64,000 nt of DNA from Pilaira anomala (taxonomy: Eukaryota; Mucoromycota; Mucoromycetes; Mucorales; Mucoraceae). Shown piece by piece: positions 9,351-20,288 of this stretch; position 1 is the first letter of the stretch, and every line of letters begins with the position of its first letter. The stretch is from positions 558,001-622,000 of the forward strand of contig JAIXMQ010000002.1 in assembly GCA_025716855.1 (NCBI GenBank). The letters run 5' to 3'. A program made the translations under genes and the position numbers. The notes under the pieces were generated by a model. That model made no database searches. It was given only the letters and a program-made list of their open reading frames with translations, and was not told the DNA's origin.

Positions 9351-11431
9351 ATGGCACCAGCACTTGATATAAAACTGGAAGTAGTTTTGAATGATACCAG
9401 TTTAAAATACTATCCAGGAGATCAAGTAGAAGGAAAGATATTTATTACTAGTAATCGAAATCATCGTCTTTCCAACTTACGCTTAGCATGGACTGGCCGT
9501 ATATCAGTTCAACCAATTCAAAACAATAAGGATTATCGAATCTATTTTAATGAGTGCTGGAAACTCGGACCAATGATTTCCAAGTCCAATAAAAAGACCA
9601 GTAAAGGTTCAACACAAGTTTCCTTCTACCATACTCATCTCGTTCCCATCGCAGAAGATGCAAAGGAACCAAAAATAGAATTATCAAAAAACAAGACACT
9701 AGGCTTTACTTTTAAAGTAACTATACCAAATGACAGACCTTTACCTAGTTCAACAGAAAAGTCTGCTTTAAATAATATCATTTATTTATTAGAAGCCTTT
9801 ATTGATCATCAAGAATCTAAGCCTGTGTTTTTTGGGCAACGTGTCGTACCAGTCTACGGCTTTATTGATACAGGCACGCCTGATATGGTGCAACCACAAC
9901 GTGTAGAGCAATTATTTATGGTTTCCTTATCCCAACTTCAAAGAGAATTTACTTCAATCATGAGTGTGACTTTACCTTGTCGTGGTTGTCAACCTGGTAT
10001 TGTAATTCCTGTTTCTATAAAGATTTGGAATAATATGGAATTTTCAAGAAAACGAGGTATTTCCATTTCATTAATTCGAGTAAACCATGTTACAGCCAAT
10101 GGAAGGTATGTATATACATATATATATATATTTGATGCAGTAATTAAAAAAAAAAAAACTCCACCTTTGATAGAAATTATACTTCACCAAGTGAAAATGT
10201 GCATAGAGTAGTGGCAGATTTAAATATTACTTCAGAAAATTCAGATCATCATAATCAAAATTTACAAATCGTTCGTGTTGGATTGCCGATTCATAGAGGA
10301 ACAACACCTACAATTACATTAGACCAGAGTCAATTATTATCCGTTTCATATTATATTCGAGTGCAAGTATATGCACAAGAAGGGGTATATACTACAGCAG
10401 AAGGAGTAAAATCAAAATTTATGATAGTTGATATGCCATTTACTGTCGGTACTTTTTCTTCTGGAACCTCATCTAGTACAGGTGTAATGAACTCACCTGT
10501 GACAACACCGATTTCATCTCCCAAATCCACAATGTCATCTGCCTTATTAAGAAATTCATCTACTAATAGTAGTAACAAGGCACCCATTTTATCCCCGCGA
10601 TTAAACAATTCATTACTTGCAAGTGCATATGTGACACCAAAAGCATCTAGTTCTACATCGACAGAAGCAACGATCGAATCTAATAATTTCTCACCCATTG
10701 GATCACCAGAGCCAAGTAAATCAATACTTGAGAAAAAAGGAAGCAGGATTATAAGTGGTATGTTCAGAAAGAGTTCATCTGGATCATCAACAGAAGAAGG
10801 AAAAAAGAAAAATATGTTTTCTACTCTGAGATTATACGGACGTAATAAAGAAGAGGTATCACCCGCTGCAATTATGACACGAACGGAGCAAACAAAGAAA
10901 GCCGAAGAAGAAACCAAGAATAATAATCAGGCAATTGTTGAAACAACCAATCAACGTGCTCGTGTATTTGACATATTTGGTGATGACGATTTGTCGGATC
11001 ATGAAGAAGTGAGTGTTGTTAAACAAGAAAAGGTATTTAAAATGTTTCCAGATGATTCTGATGATGATGATGACGATGACGACGACGAAGAAAAAATAAA
11101 GCAAGATAATTTAAATCAGAATGATAACGTAAATACCGGTGTCTTTAATATGTTTCCTGATTCTGATGAATCAGATGATGAAAATAATGATGATATGGTG
11201 ATCGGCAACAACAATAATCAAGATCACCATGGTGATGAAAATACAACCAAATTAGCTGGGTCTGATTTAAAATTACTTTCTACACACGTATTTCGATTGT
11301 TTGAAGATTCCGACTCGGATGGGGACGAAGAAGAAGAAGAGAATGAAATTAATCAATTATCAATTTCTACTCAGGACATGACTTGTATTGATGAACGAGT
11401 TAAACCTTCTTATGAACAAAGTATTTATTAA
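9351..11431 (+). CDS. arrestin-like trafficking adaptor with acidic VFxxF repeats
   Basis: Alpha-arrestin-type protein, probably an adaptor for ubiquitination or endocytic sorting of membrane proteins. Exons 9351..10105 and 10174..11431 give 670 residues. The N-terminal half has the arrestin N domain (LEVVLNDTSLKYYPGDQVEG near the start) and the C domain (from SIMSVTLPCRGCQPG, about residue 200, to about 375). The second half is Ser/Thr-rich and then highly acidic. I see no PPxY motif, which many yeast ARTs use to bind Rsp5. Instead four copies of a VF-x-[ILM]-F-acidic motif occur at residues about 516, 539, 575 and 624, each followed by a run of Asp/Ser/Glu. Gene boundaries are clear; the function of the tail is not known. 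Confidence 0.85.
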
Positions 11432-11789
11432 TATTTATTATATAAAAATAAAATAAAAAAAAAACCAGACGACATTTACTTTTTACATTAAAAAAAGACT
11501 TCCGAAAATACATAATACAAACGCATTGGTTACAAAAGCAAAACCAACTTTTTTTTTTTCTTTTTTTTTAATAAAGTTGCATGATTACAAACTTTATGTG
11601 GTTGATAAATCACCTTATTTTTTTTTTTAAAAAAAAAAAAGTCTCGATCAACTATATCTTATTGGCTAGAAGATTTGACCACACAAGCCCTAGTGACGTG
11701 CAAAAAAAAAGTAATACCATCGACGTTTTAAAAAAACTCGCCATTAAAATTATTACTAGAATTAAACACGAGACAAGTATAAACAAAAT
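11432..11789. other. intergenic region with T-A palindrome
   Basis: This lies between two plus-strand genes. It contains a T-tract to A-tract palindrome at about 11618-11640 (11 T then 12 A). Short frames here have no protein-like composition. Confidence 0.45.
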
Positions 11790-12116
11790 ATGAACCCACC
11801 TAATCAAGATGCTCACTTATATGTGCCATCACATATAATGCACAACACTCGACAATTACAATATATACGTTCGTGTTTTGCAGCTATTGCAGGTTCAGCA
11901 GCAGGTATATTAGGCCTTACGAATCTGTCCGGTTTTCTGTTTTACGCACTCAGCTGGACCATCTTGTCTCTTTTGTTAATTGCACGTACCTCAAATATGA
12001 AAAAGTATTTTATTCAGGGCTATAAAGAAGTTGTATTTGATGGTGCTCTCTCTGGTTTATTATCCTTTATTTTATTCCATACTTTATTATATGGTCTAGT
12101 TCATTTATACCAATAA
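11790..12116 (+). CDS. EMC6: ER membrane protein complex subunit 6
   Basis: Small subunit of the ER membrane complex, which inserts tail-anchored and multipass membrane proteins into the ER. A single exon of 108 residues matches the usual length. The conserved parts are present: an N-terminal helix (HNTRQLQYIRSCFAAIAGS), the AAGILGLTNLSGFLFY segment and the final helices (GALSGLLSFILFHTLLYGLV), which give three hydrophobic spans. The start ATG is at the expected distance from the first conserved helix. It lies 155 nt upstream of the cyclin gene on the same strand, with no sign of co-transcription. Confidence 0.9.
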   Translation: MNPPNQDAHLYVPSHIMHNTRQLQYIRSCFAAIAGSAAGILGLTNLSGFLFYALSWTILSLLLIARTSNMKKYFIQGYKEVVFDGALSGLLSFILFHTLLYGLVHLYQ

Positions 12117-12271
12117 AAATCGTGTGTAAAAAAATATAATAAAAAAAAAAAAAAAAAGTCCCTGTGAATTTTTTCTGTTTCCGTGTTTTTCCAAGTGTGT
12201 ATAAATAACCTTTATTTTTTTTTTACCCTTTTTTTTTTTTTTTCTTTTTCCTAACTACAAAAAAAAAAAAA

Positions 12272-13015
12272 ATGTCAATTTCATATTATTCAGACAATAA
12301 AAGATGTACTGATCCAAATCTGTACAGCTTAAAGAATTTACCAAACCATCATGCAATGGAAAAAAATACAACTTATTTGGCACCATTATTAATGAATGAA
12401 AAGCAACCAACAGAAGAAAAGACGTTAATGATTGATAGGTTGATTGAAGCAGCAGCGGATATTATTGACTCTATTCGTTCCAAGCGTAATACAGTTGCCA
12501 TGACTACCATACAATTTATTCGTGAAATCTTGAAACGATCTCGAGCTACTTATTCCATGTTACAACTTGCTTTATTTTACATGTTTCGTCTCAAGAAAAC
12601 CAACCCATTTGTCAATTGCTCTCGACGTATCTTCTTGGCTGCCCTGATGACTGCATCAAAATATTTAAATGACAAAAATTATAAAAATAAGGCTTGGGCT
12701 AAAATCACTTGCTTATCGGTGGCCGAAATTAATACAACTGAAATCGTCTTTTTGAAATTGATTGACTATCAATTGTTTGTCAGTAAACCATTATATGAAA
12801 AATGGGTATCTTTATTACATGAACATATTAGAAAAAAGCATTCTAATCCAATCAAAAAGCTTCATTCCCCAAATATTCAATTACCTTCACCTAATAGCAT
12901 CACATCTGATTTCCCTTCTCCTGTTCTCTCTGATATTTCATTAATTCACCCTCTCAAAAGATCTCGTTCTCCTTCACTCAATTCTTTAACTAACAAACGT
13001 TTACGTCAGCTATGA
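12272..13015 (+). CDS. Pho85-type (PCL/PHO80 family) cyclin
   Basis: Cyclin of the fungal Pho80/PCL family, which activates Pho85-like kinases in phosphate, nutrient or polarity signalling. Intronless, 247 residues. The cyclin core spans about residues 50-190 and contains typical family blocks: YSMLQLALFYMFRLKK, CSRRIFLAALMTASKYLND, then KAWAKITCLSVAEINTTE and LIDYQLFVSKPLYEKW. The C-terminal about 60 residues are Ser/Pro-rich with SP sites and basic clusters, suitable for phosphorylation and nuclear import. It looks more like the Pcl5/Clg1 branch than Pho80, but I cannot separate these by eye. An A-run immediately precedes the start codon. Confidence 0.85.
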   Translation: MSISYYSDNKRCTDPNLYSLKNLPNHHAMEKNTTYLAPLLMNEKQPTEEKTLMIDRLIEAAADIIDSIRSKRNTVAMTTIQFIREILKRSRATYSMLQLALFYMFRLKKTNPFVNCSRRIFLAALMTASKYLNDKNYKNKAWAKITCLSVAEINTTEIVFLKLIDYQLFVSKPLYEKWVSLLHEHIRKKHSNPIKKLHSPNIQLPSPNSITSDFPSPVLSDISLIHPLKRSRSPSLNSLTNKRLRQL

Positions 13016-13224
13016 TATATACCTCCTCCTTTCTGTACATATACAAATTATTATACCAATTATGCATCTTCTAATACTCAAATAAAATTATCAGCTGACC
13101 TTCTTTTTCTTCATTAAAAATACGTCTTTAATAAAATCGCATGTTCTTTTTTTTTTATTTTTTTTTTTTTACCGTACTTATTAAAAACGTCAACTATATA
13201 TTAACTACAACTTAATTTTGTACC

Positions 13225-13262
<38 letters not shown>

Positions 13263-14916
13263 GCGATCCGGAAATCCATCCGCTAATAACCCGACTTAAA
13301 TGAGAAATAACTATACTTACAGCCGAAGCAAAAAGTTTATAACTTGTAGAAAAAAAAAAAACGAATCACTTTTTTTTTTTTAAAAAAAAAAAAAAAAAGG
13401 TTATTCTGCATAAAGTTTGAACCCAACACACTACTTATTCTTTTAAGCAAGTTTTATTTTTTCATTTTTCAAAATAGACTCTTATCTCAAAAAAAAAAAA
13501 AAAAATTTTTTTTGTGAGACACTTACACAAATGACGATGTAGATGACGATGATAAAATGTATTATTACCTACTATACCGCGCAAATATATAATTGTGTGT
13601 TTAAAATATACATGTTGTAATTATACCTTTTTATTATATTTGTATTGCATTATAAACAAACATGTTAAGCCGTTTGTAATCACATTTCTTTATGTACACA
13701 AACATTTTCTTTCGCTTCGGAAATCACTGAAATGGATATTTCAAAAATGTTGTAATACATTGAACCTTTTCAGATAAAACTCTAAAAACTCTTAAACTAT
13801 TCCGCTATTGGTGTATTCTGATAGAGCCTTTCTTTTTCCCTTCCTCTCTTTCTCTTTCTCTCTCTTTCTCGAATTGATTGATCTGTGTTCACAGATAAGC
13901 TTTTTTAGATAGGTATTATTTTACAGCAAAACAATTAGACAGACAGGGAGGAGGGCTTTCTTTTCATCTGAGTGTTAAATCGATAGAGTGCCGGGGGAAA
14001 AAAGTCTTTCCTTTTACTCTTTTACCATTTAGAGCACAATATTCCGGTTATCAATATAATGGCTGCAAATGTTTGTTTTGATCTGTAATAAGATAATAGA
14101 ATGGTAAAGAATAACTAGATACGCTTAATCATTTTAGCTTTTTTTTTTGTAATCTTTTAATAATTAAACTTAGAGTAACATTCGGATATAGTAACAAAAA
14201 ATCGTTTTAAATGTTGTCAGTTTAAGTGGAAGAAAGTAAATATGAAACAATGTAAATAGCTTGTCTGTACGTGAGTATATATATATATATATACTATATA
14301 TGAGTGTTTGATTTTACTACGAGAGAGACATTGTTGGGTTATTGTACACAGTTTTTTTTACTAAATATCCTATAGGTTAAAGCGCCGAACTTTGTTATTC
14401 TCACACACAAACAACGTATAAACCCTTATCAAAGCAAAATAAGCAAGAAATAAATAAAGAAAAAAAAATAAAGGGAAAAAAAATAGGAAAAGAGAGAATA
14501 AAGAAGAAGAAAAAAGGAAAAAATTTGAATGGAGTTTATATAGTTTTTTTTTTTTTTTTTTTTTTTTAATTGTTGTGCAAAATCCAATTGACATTTTGCA
14601 TGTGAAAAATATAACTTAAACCATTCCATTCTTTTCGTTAATATATTGTAAAAAGAAGGGGTTATCCGTCAGTTATGCCTGCAAAAAACATGTACCTGGT
14701 TATTTCAAACCCCGTTAACAGTATAAAAAAAAAAATCTGCTATTCTTGAAACGGGGGATGTGCAACATGCGAACAGACTCAAAGGGAAAAGAATACCTTG
14801 CTATTGTTGTTATTGTTGTAACCTTAAAAAAGGTCACAATTTTTTTTTTTTTTGTATAAATCTACAAGTTCTTTTTTCTTGAAAACTTTATACCTTATCT
14901 CTCTCTCTTTGCCCTT

Positions 14917-14952
<36 letters not shown>
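13016..14952. other. 1.9-kb intergenic region rich in homopolymers
   Basis: This lies between the cyclin gene and the MGA2-like gene. It contains T35 at 13227-13261, a T-A palindrome at about 13370-13398, TA repeats near 14276-14300 and T tracts that run almost up to the MGA2-like ATG (about 14918-14949). Short open frames do not look coding. This is probably a long promoter region; no specific site is supported. Confidence 0.45.
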
Positions 14953-14955
<3 letters not shown>

Positions 14956-17601
14956 CCACTAAAAGCAATGAGTGAATCCGAATTACAAGATTTATTACTT
15001 AATGATGATTCAATGATTGCCCATGACGACTATTCACCTTTATTTCAAGACTTACCAGCAGGATTCGAGTTACTTTATAATTCACCTTATACAGCTACGA
15101 TTGATTCACCTGGTACAGATAATACATTTTGTTCACCCACTACTTCACAATATGATGATATGAAACAAGTAAGAAAAATATATTTTTAAGAACACAAAAC
15201 AAACAAAACAAAAAAACAAAAAAACTAAATAAAACAATCTATTTCTTGTTGTTCATTTTGTAACTATGTAGACAATAGATAATGAAATGTATGAAAAAAA
15301 AAAAATATCAAAATGTTGTCATTTTTTTTTTTAACATTTTTCAATTGAATTACAAACATAAATAGTAAAAACGAATTGAGTCATCATCTTCAAATTGATA
15401 TACTAGGAGTACCAAACACTGGGGCAAAATCGCGCGTGGAGACTCAAATTAAACTTTGTATTCAATTAATGACAGGCAATGATAAAAAAGTAACAGATTG
15501 GTCTCATATTCGTATCGGTGAAAACATGTTGGCAAGAAGTAGATTAAGAAAGAATCAACAAAAATCTTTAGATAGTTCTGTAGCTACCATGGTATCGGAT
15601 GAGTCTACTATATTGCAATTAGAAGCTAAAGTGGTGTGCGCAAGTAACACGGATCATCCGATTCGTATGTGTGTAGGTTGTGTACGACGTGAAGTAAGTT
15701 TAAATTGTTATTATTATTATTATTATTACCTTTCTAACTATTTTTTGTATACAGAAAAAAAGAGCAGAAAGAACAAAAGATGGTAAACAAAAGAACGAAT
15801 CTATTTCTACAGATAAAGAGTTAGAATATGAAAGAAATCGCATATTATTATTCAATTGTAGCCCAATGATCAATTTCTCTTCAGGCGATGCTATTTTACC
15901 TACTCGAATTACTTGTTATTGTCGTCATCATAACGAAAAGACAGGATTCAGGTAACTAATTAGTTATATATATATATATATATATACAGTAAACAGAAAT
16001 AGATCTAATAAGCTAATTTATATACATTTAAGAATATGCTTTGTCATGAAGAATGATAAAGATAATATAATAGCTACCGGAATATCCCCTCCTATCATGA
16101 TCACAGATGACCATAAAAGCTCAAAACAAAAGAGTAATCGTAAAAGATCAAGAGAAGTCGAAGATTCTTTTAATTCAAGACCAAATACACCTGCTGCATC
16201 ACGTAGAAATTCTACTTCAACTGACGACTCTTCACCTTCAGAAGATTTACTTGTTGACACACCTATTCATACTAGTAATAAAGCAGAACAAGAAAAAGAT
16301 AATGAATCAACAGAAAGAATGAGTTGTAGTATTCTTAATAATAATAATAATGATAATAATAATAATAACAATAGTATCAGTTTATATGATACCAATTTAT
16401 TTACTACGGATGAAACTTGGCCCTTTAATCGCAGAAGAAGAACTACCATGGGTTACACATCATCAGATATACTGGGCATGATACCTCAATTAGATAGATT
16501 AGTACCTGCACAAGGTCCTACTTATGGTGGTATTGAAGTCACTTTACTAGGTTCCGGATTTTACCGAGGCTTAACTTGTTTATTTGGTGAACATCCTGCT
16601 ACTACTGTATATTGGAATTCAAGTACAATGGTATGTCTATTACCTCCTGCTACTCAAACTGGTGCTGTCGTTGTTTCTTTTCGAGAACATCCACTCGTGA
16701 TAGAAGGTCAAGATGTTGTTTTGTTTACTTATTACGATGCAAGTGATCAGGCTTTACTCGAACTTGCTTTACAAGTTGTTGGTTTAAAATCCACTGGTAT
16801 ATTACAAGATGCAAAATCTGTTGCTATGGGGATAGTACAAGGTGATGAAAAATATTCGAATTCATCAAGATCTCAGTCTCAACAACAACAGCATCACAAT
16901 ATACAACAAACTTTAATTGATACCCTAGAAAATTCACTCGTTTCTTTAGACCTCACACTGACAAACGAAAATGGTCATTCTTTACTTCATTTGGCTGTCA
17001 TACTTCAAAACGAAGAACTGGTTAAATCACTTGTATGTAATTGTTTACCTGAAAAGAAAAAGTCATTTTTAAACTTGCAGGATAAGAATGAAATGACTGC
17101 ACTTCATTTTGCATGTCAGTATCAATCTATGGACATGATTCGTACCTTACTTCATTTAGGCTCTAACCCAACCATTGAAAGTACTAAATTCAATGTAAAC
17201 ATATCAGAAGCCATGCAAGACTTGTTTGACCTTTATAGTACTAAACGTAAACCACTCTCAAGAAGATCAAGTGTCAAAGGTCATATGATGCATCGATTTC
17301 ATAGTCTAAGTCATAACAACAACAGCCATAACGAAAACAAAGAGTCAACTGATCATACCCCTTCTATGGAATCTGATGGTCTTGGGTTCATTCGAAAGAA
17401 AATTGATCGTCGTCTTTACCTTTTCTGGTTACCTGTTTTAATACGTAAGTTCTTATTCTATTTATACTTGTATATATTTACTCACTATATATTATAGTGG
17501 CTATTGGTTTGTTAGGCGTTCAAATGATTGTTAAACAGCCAAAGTTTCTAAAACCCATTTTAGATGGATTACCCAATCGACATATTTCATTATCTGCATA
17601 A
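14953..17601 (+). CDS. MGA2: MGA2/SPT23-like membrane-tethered transcription factor
   Basis: Homologue of yeast Mga2/Spt23, ER-tethered regulators of fatty-acid desaturase expression that are released by proteasomal processing. Exons are 14953..15168, 15272..15288, 15366..15693, 15755..15951, 16033..17444 and 17498..17601 (757 residues). Order: acidic N-terminal region; a DNA-binding-type region with LGVPNTGAKSRVETQIK and RICFVMKN; an IPT/TIG domain (LVPAQGPTYGGIEVTLLGSG onward); two ankyrin repeats (NGHSLLHLAVI and MTALHFACQY); and a C-terminal hydrophobic helix formed across the last junction (LYLFWLPVLI then LAIGLLGVQMIV). Exon 2 is only 17 nt but is needed to keep the frame. A GT at 15170 makes reading on past exon 1 end in a stop. 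Confidence 0.88.
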
Positions 17602-17749
17602 ATCTCTTTCTCATTATACCCTTTTCTTTTTTTTTATACATTTATTCTAAAGTATTAAAAGCTTCATATCTTCAGAAAGAATTTTTTTTTTTTTTTTTCA
17701 AACCATAAATATGTTAACTATTCAGTAACTTGAAACAAAATGATGCAGG

Positions 17750-17780
<31 letters not shown>

Positions 17781-19047
17781 CATTTGCCATGATAGTTTCC
17801 GCACCCAATCAAAAGGCTGTAATTGTTTTTTCTGTAATTGAAACATTACAATTTTCTATTTTTCTTTCTGTTTCATTGATTGTAATGCACATGTTGGCTT
17901 TACCTATTCTTGAAAAAGTTTAAAATTGTGTACATATCACAATTGCTTAATCAATTAGGCGAACACCCGACATTCAGTAACACGACCGATCACTTTTTTT
18001 TTTTATAGGCCTTTTTTTTTTTAAATGGCCTATTTGTCCCACTTGGACCCTAAACATTAACTCGCCCCAATTAAAAAAAATGAATGCTAAATCTCAGTAG
18101 AAATAATTTATCTCTAACTAGTTGTAGAATTTTAATCTTGTAAAACGATAACGAGAGGAGACCAATTGGATTTCTCAAGCACTCGTCGTCTTAAATAAAG
18201 TAAAAAAAAAAAAAAATAACATGCTATATTTATTATCGCCCCTTCAAGACATGTTTGAAGTATAAGCAGTTGCGTTTACTTTGTTATAGATACACTATCG
18301 GCAAAGAATGTTGAAAATAAAAAACTCATTAGGAGAGTTGTATGAAATTGGTTGGACATAATACGAAACGTATTGAAAAAGAAAATAGAATAAAGAGGTG
18401 TGTGTTAAAAGTTAATGAGAAGGAAATAGAAACAGAGTGGGTGTGTGAGAAAAAAAAAAGTGCATAAAGCACTTTTTTTATATGCATAGGCTTATTTTAA
18501 TTAGTCATAATAATCTCTCTACTACTACATCGTTCCGTTACCTCTCAAGCATCTCATTGCTTCTCTTCACTCCTTTATTTTCAGTTTCAGTTCCCTCATA
18601 TTCAAGTGCTACCTCTTGGAGGATGATGTGTAACCCAGAAGTTTAATAAATTTTGTTTCGCAACTAAAATTGCCTCAATCGCCTATTTGATTATGTATGT
18701 ATTATCAAAAAAATTCGTAAAGAGGTTGATCCCTATCAATTACCTGCGCATTCAAAACCTAATGTACTGTCCGTTCTTTTTTCAATTGAAAATACCTGCG
18801 TGGGTTTCTTTTTTTATTGATATCTTTTTATCTTGTAAATAAAAAATCTGATTGGGACAGACAGAGTCATTGCAATAGGCTTTTCGAACTTTCGTTCTGA
18901 AACGCCAAAAAAAAACTGTAAATGATATCAATATGAAAAAAACGAACAACACTAATATTTATTTGTGATCGATACTGGAGTGATAGCAAGAAGCGGTCGG
19001 AAAAACTTATTTGGAAAACCTATATACCACAACTGTTAATTGACGTA
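17602..19047. other. 1.4-kb intergenic region
   Basis: AT-rich with T tracts (17691-17709, 17752-17780). It has a small hairpin near 18003-18029, where ATAGGCC and GGCCTAT flank a T/A run. An in-frame open stretch upstream of the RPS8 fragment (about 18991-19047) does not resemble RPS8. No other gene is supported. Confidence 0.4.
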
Positions 19048-19315
19048 CAACATACTGCCGCCATCGATACTCTCTTGAACGATCAATTCAATGCCGGCCG
19101 TCTTTACGCCGTCATTGCTTCTCGTCCCGGTCAATCTGGTCGTTGTGATGGTTACATTCTTGAGGGTAAGGAACTCGAGTTCTATCTCCGTAAGATCAAG
19201 GTAGTTAAGCAATCGTTAAGCGTGATTTTTATATTTATTTATTTATTCTATTTTACTAACTAAAATTTACTTTTTTTTTTTTATACTCTCAAATTATCAG
19301 TCCAAGAAGCATTAA
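19048..19315 (+). pseudogene. RPS8: orphan 3' fragment of a second RPS8 gene
   Basis: Two exons, about 19048..19200 and 19301..19315, encode the C-terminal part of eS8: [20 protein letters not shown], then [18 protein letters not shown], then SKKH and a stop. The splice site (AAG followed by gtagtt, then atcag before TCCAAG) is kept, so this is a DNA-level duplicate rather than a processed copy. The N-terminal three-quarters of RPS8 is absent: sequence upstream to about 18960 is open in frame but unlike the family, and no ATG is present in frame. The surviving part is well preserved, suggesting a recent truncation, or exon capture by an unseen upstream gene. The other RPS8, at 1-522, lacks its 3' end because of the window edge, so the two cannot be compared here. 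Confidence 0.75.
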
Positions 19316-19894
19316 GTTTCTTCTCTTCTATCTATACAAATAAACAACTTTTTGAAGTTTATAAAATTAATTGTTTAGTCTTGCATAAAATACCAATTTG
19401 GTTTTGTACTCTTTTTATTTATTTTTTTCTGTAACGTGACATATTTTTGCATAAGGTTGGGAAAGTGGCGACAAAAAGGTTATTTATGTTGTATTTGGAT
19501 CTCAATGCAAGCCATGAATAATTAATAGCCTTCCTGTCAATATTGGAGTGATGGGGTTATTTTAATTTTGAGCTCGTGATAAAGCCAGATAGGTTTGGTG
19601 TTTTCCAATATTCGCGTTGTATTGAAATACATAAGATTCGTTTCGAGTTGTCATTTGAACATTTTGTACTGAAACCTGTTAAGTTTGATCAATTTGCAAC
19701 TGTTCATTCTTTAACCTCACGTCGTTCCCTTTCTTTTCTTTAACTGGAGCATCTTCATTTATTAGTCTCTACACGTTTATCAAGTATGTTTGTAAAATCA
19801 GTTTCTGCCTCAAAAAAATACCATTTTTATCAAAAAATTAACTGCACAGTAGAGCTGGCAATATGTATATAATTTAGGATGTTTGCTCATATTT

Positions 19895-19942
<48 letters not shown>

Positions 19943-20288
19943 CTTTCAGTTCTGCAGATCTTTATTTTTATTTTTATACGCTGTAACGAAACTGAATAGG
20001 CCTTACATATAATTTTCCCGGTTGAAGCAGGAGTATAGATCAGAGCCGCGTATCTATAGGTAATTCAATGATAAAAGCAACCATATTTACTTGCACAGAC
20101 TATAGCTTTCTGACTATCTCGAGCCAAAAAAGTAATGGAAAGCTTAATTTTGTGTCATTTTGAAGTTTTTAGCCAAACAAAATGCGACGCTTGGTGCGGT
20201 ACTTGAAAGATCTACCTTATTTTTTTGCACCATCTTCTGGAATATCTTTTTTTTTTCTTTTTCCCCTTTTTATAAAGATAACAAAAAA
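19316..20288. other. intergenic region upstream of the reductase gene
   Basis: This contains a 44-nt T tract at 19897-19940. The upstream in-frame extension of the reductase (20160-20288) has hydrophobic Phe-rich low-complexity translation and is not counted as coding. Nothing else is recognised. Confidence 0.4.
19897..19940. repeat. 44-nt T tract
   Basis: Uninterrupted T run upstream of the reductase gene. Confidence 0.95.

Noticed and set aside
10351..10917. Minus-strand 188-codon frame
   Set aside because: Antisense shadow of the arrestin C-terminal exon; composition follows the complementary acidic/Ser codons.
18003..18029. Small hairpin with ATAGGCC arms as a terminator or MITE
   Set aside because: Only 7 bp of stem, no target duplication and no element body.
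20160..20288. Upstream extension of the reductase reading frame
   Set aside because: Begins with a non-ATG codon and is Phe-rich low complexity; the flavodoxin domain starts right after the ATG at 20289.
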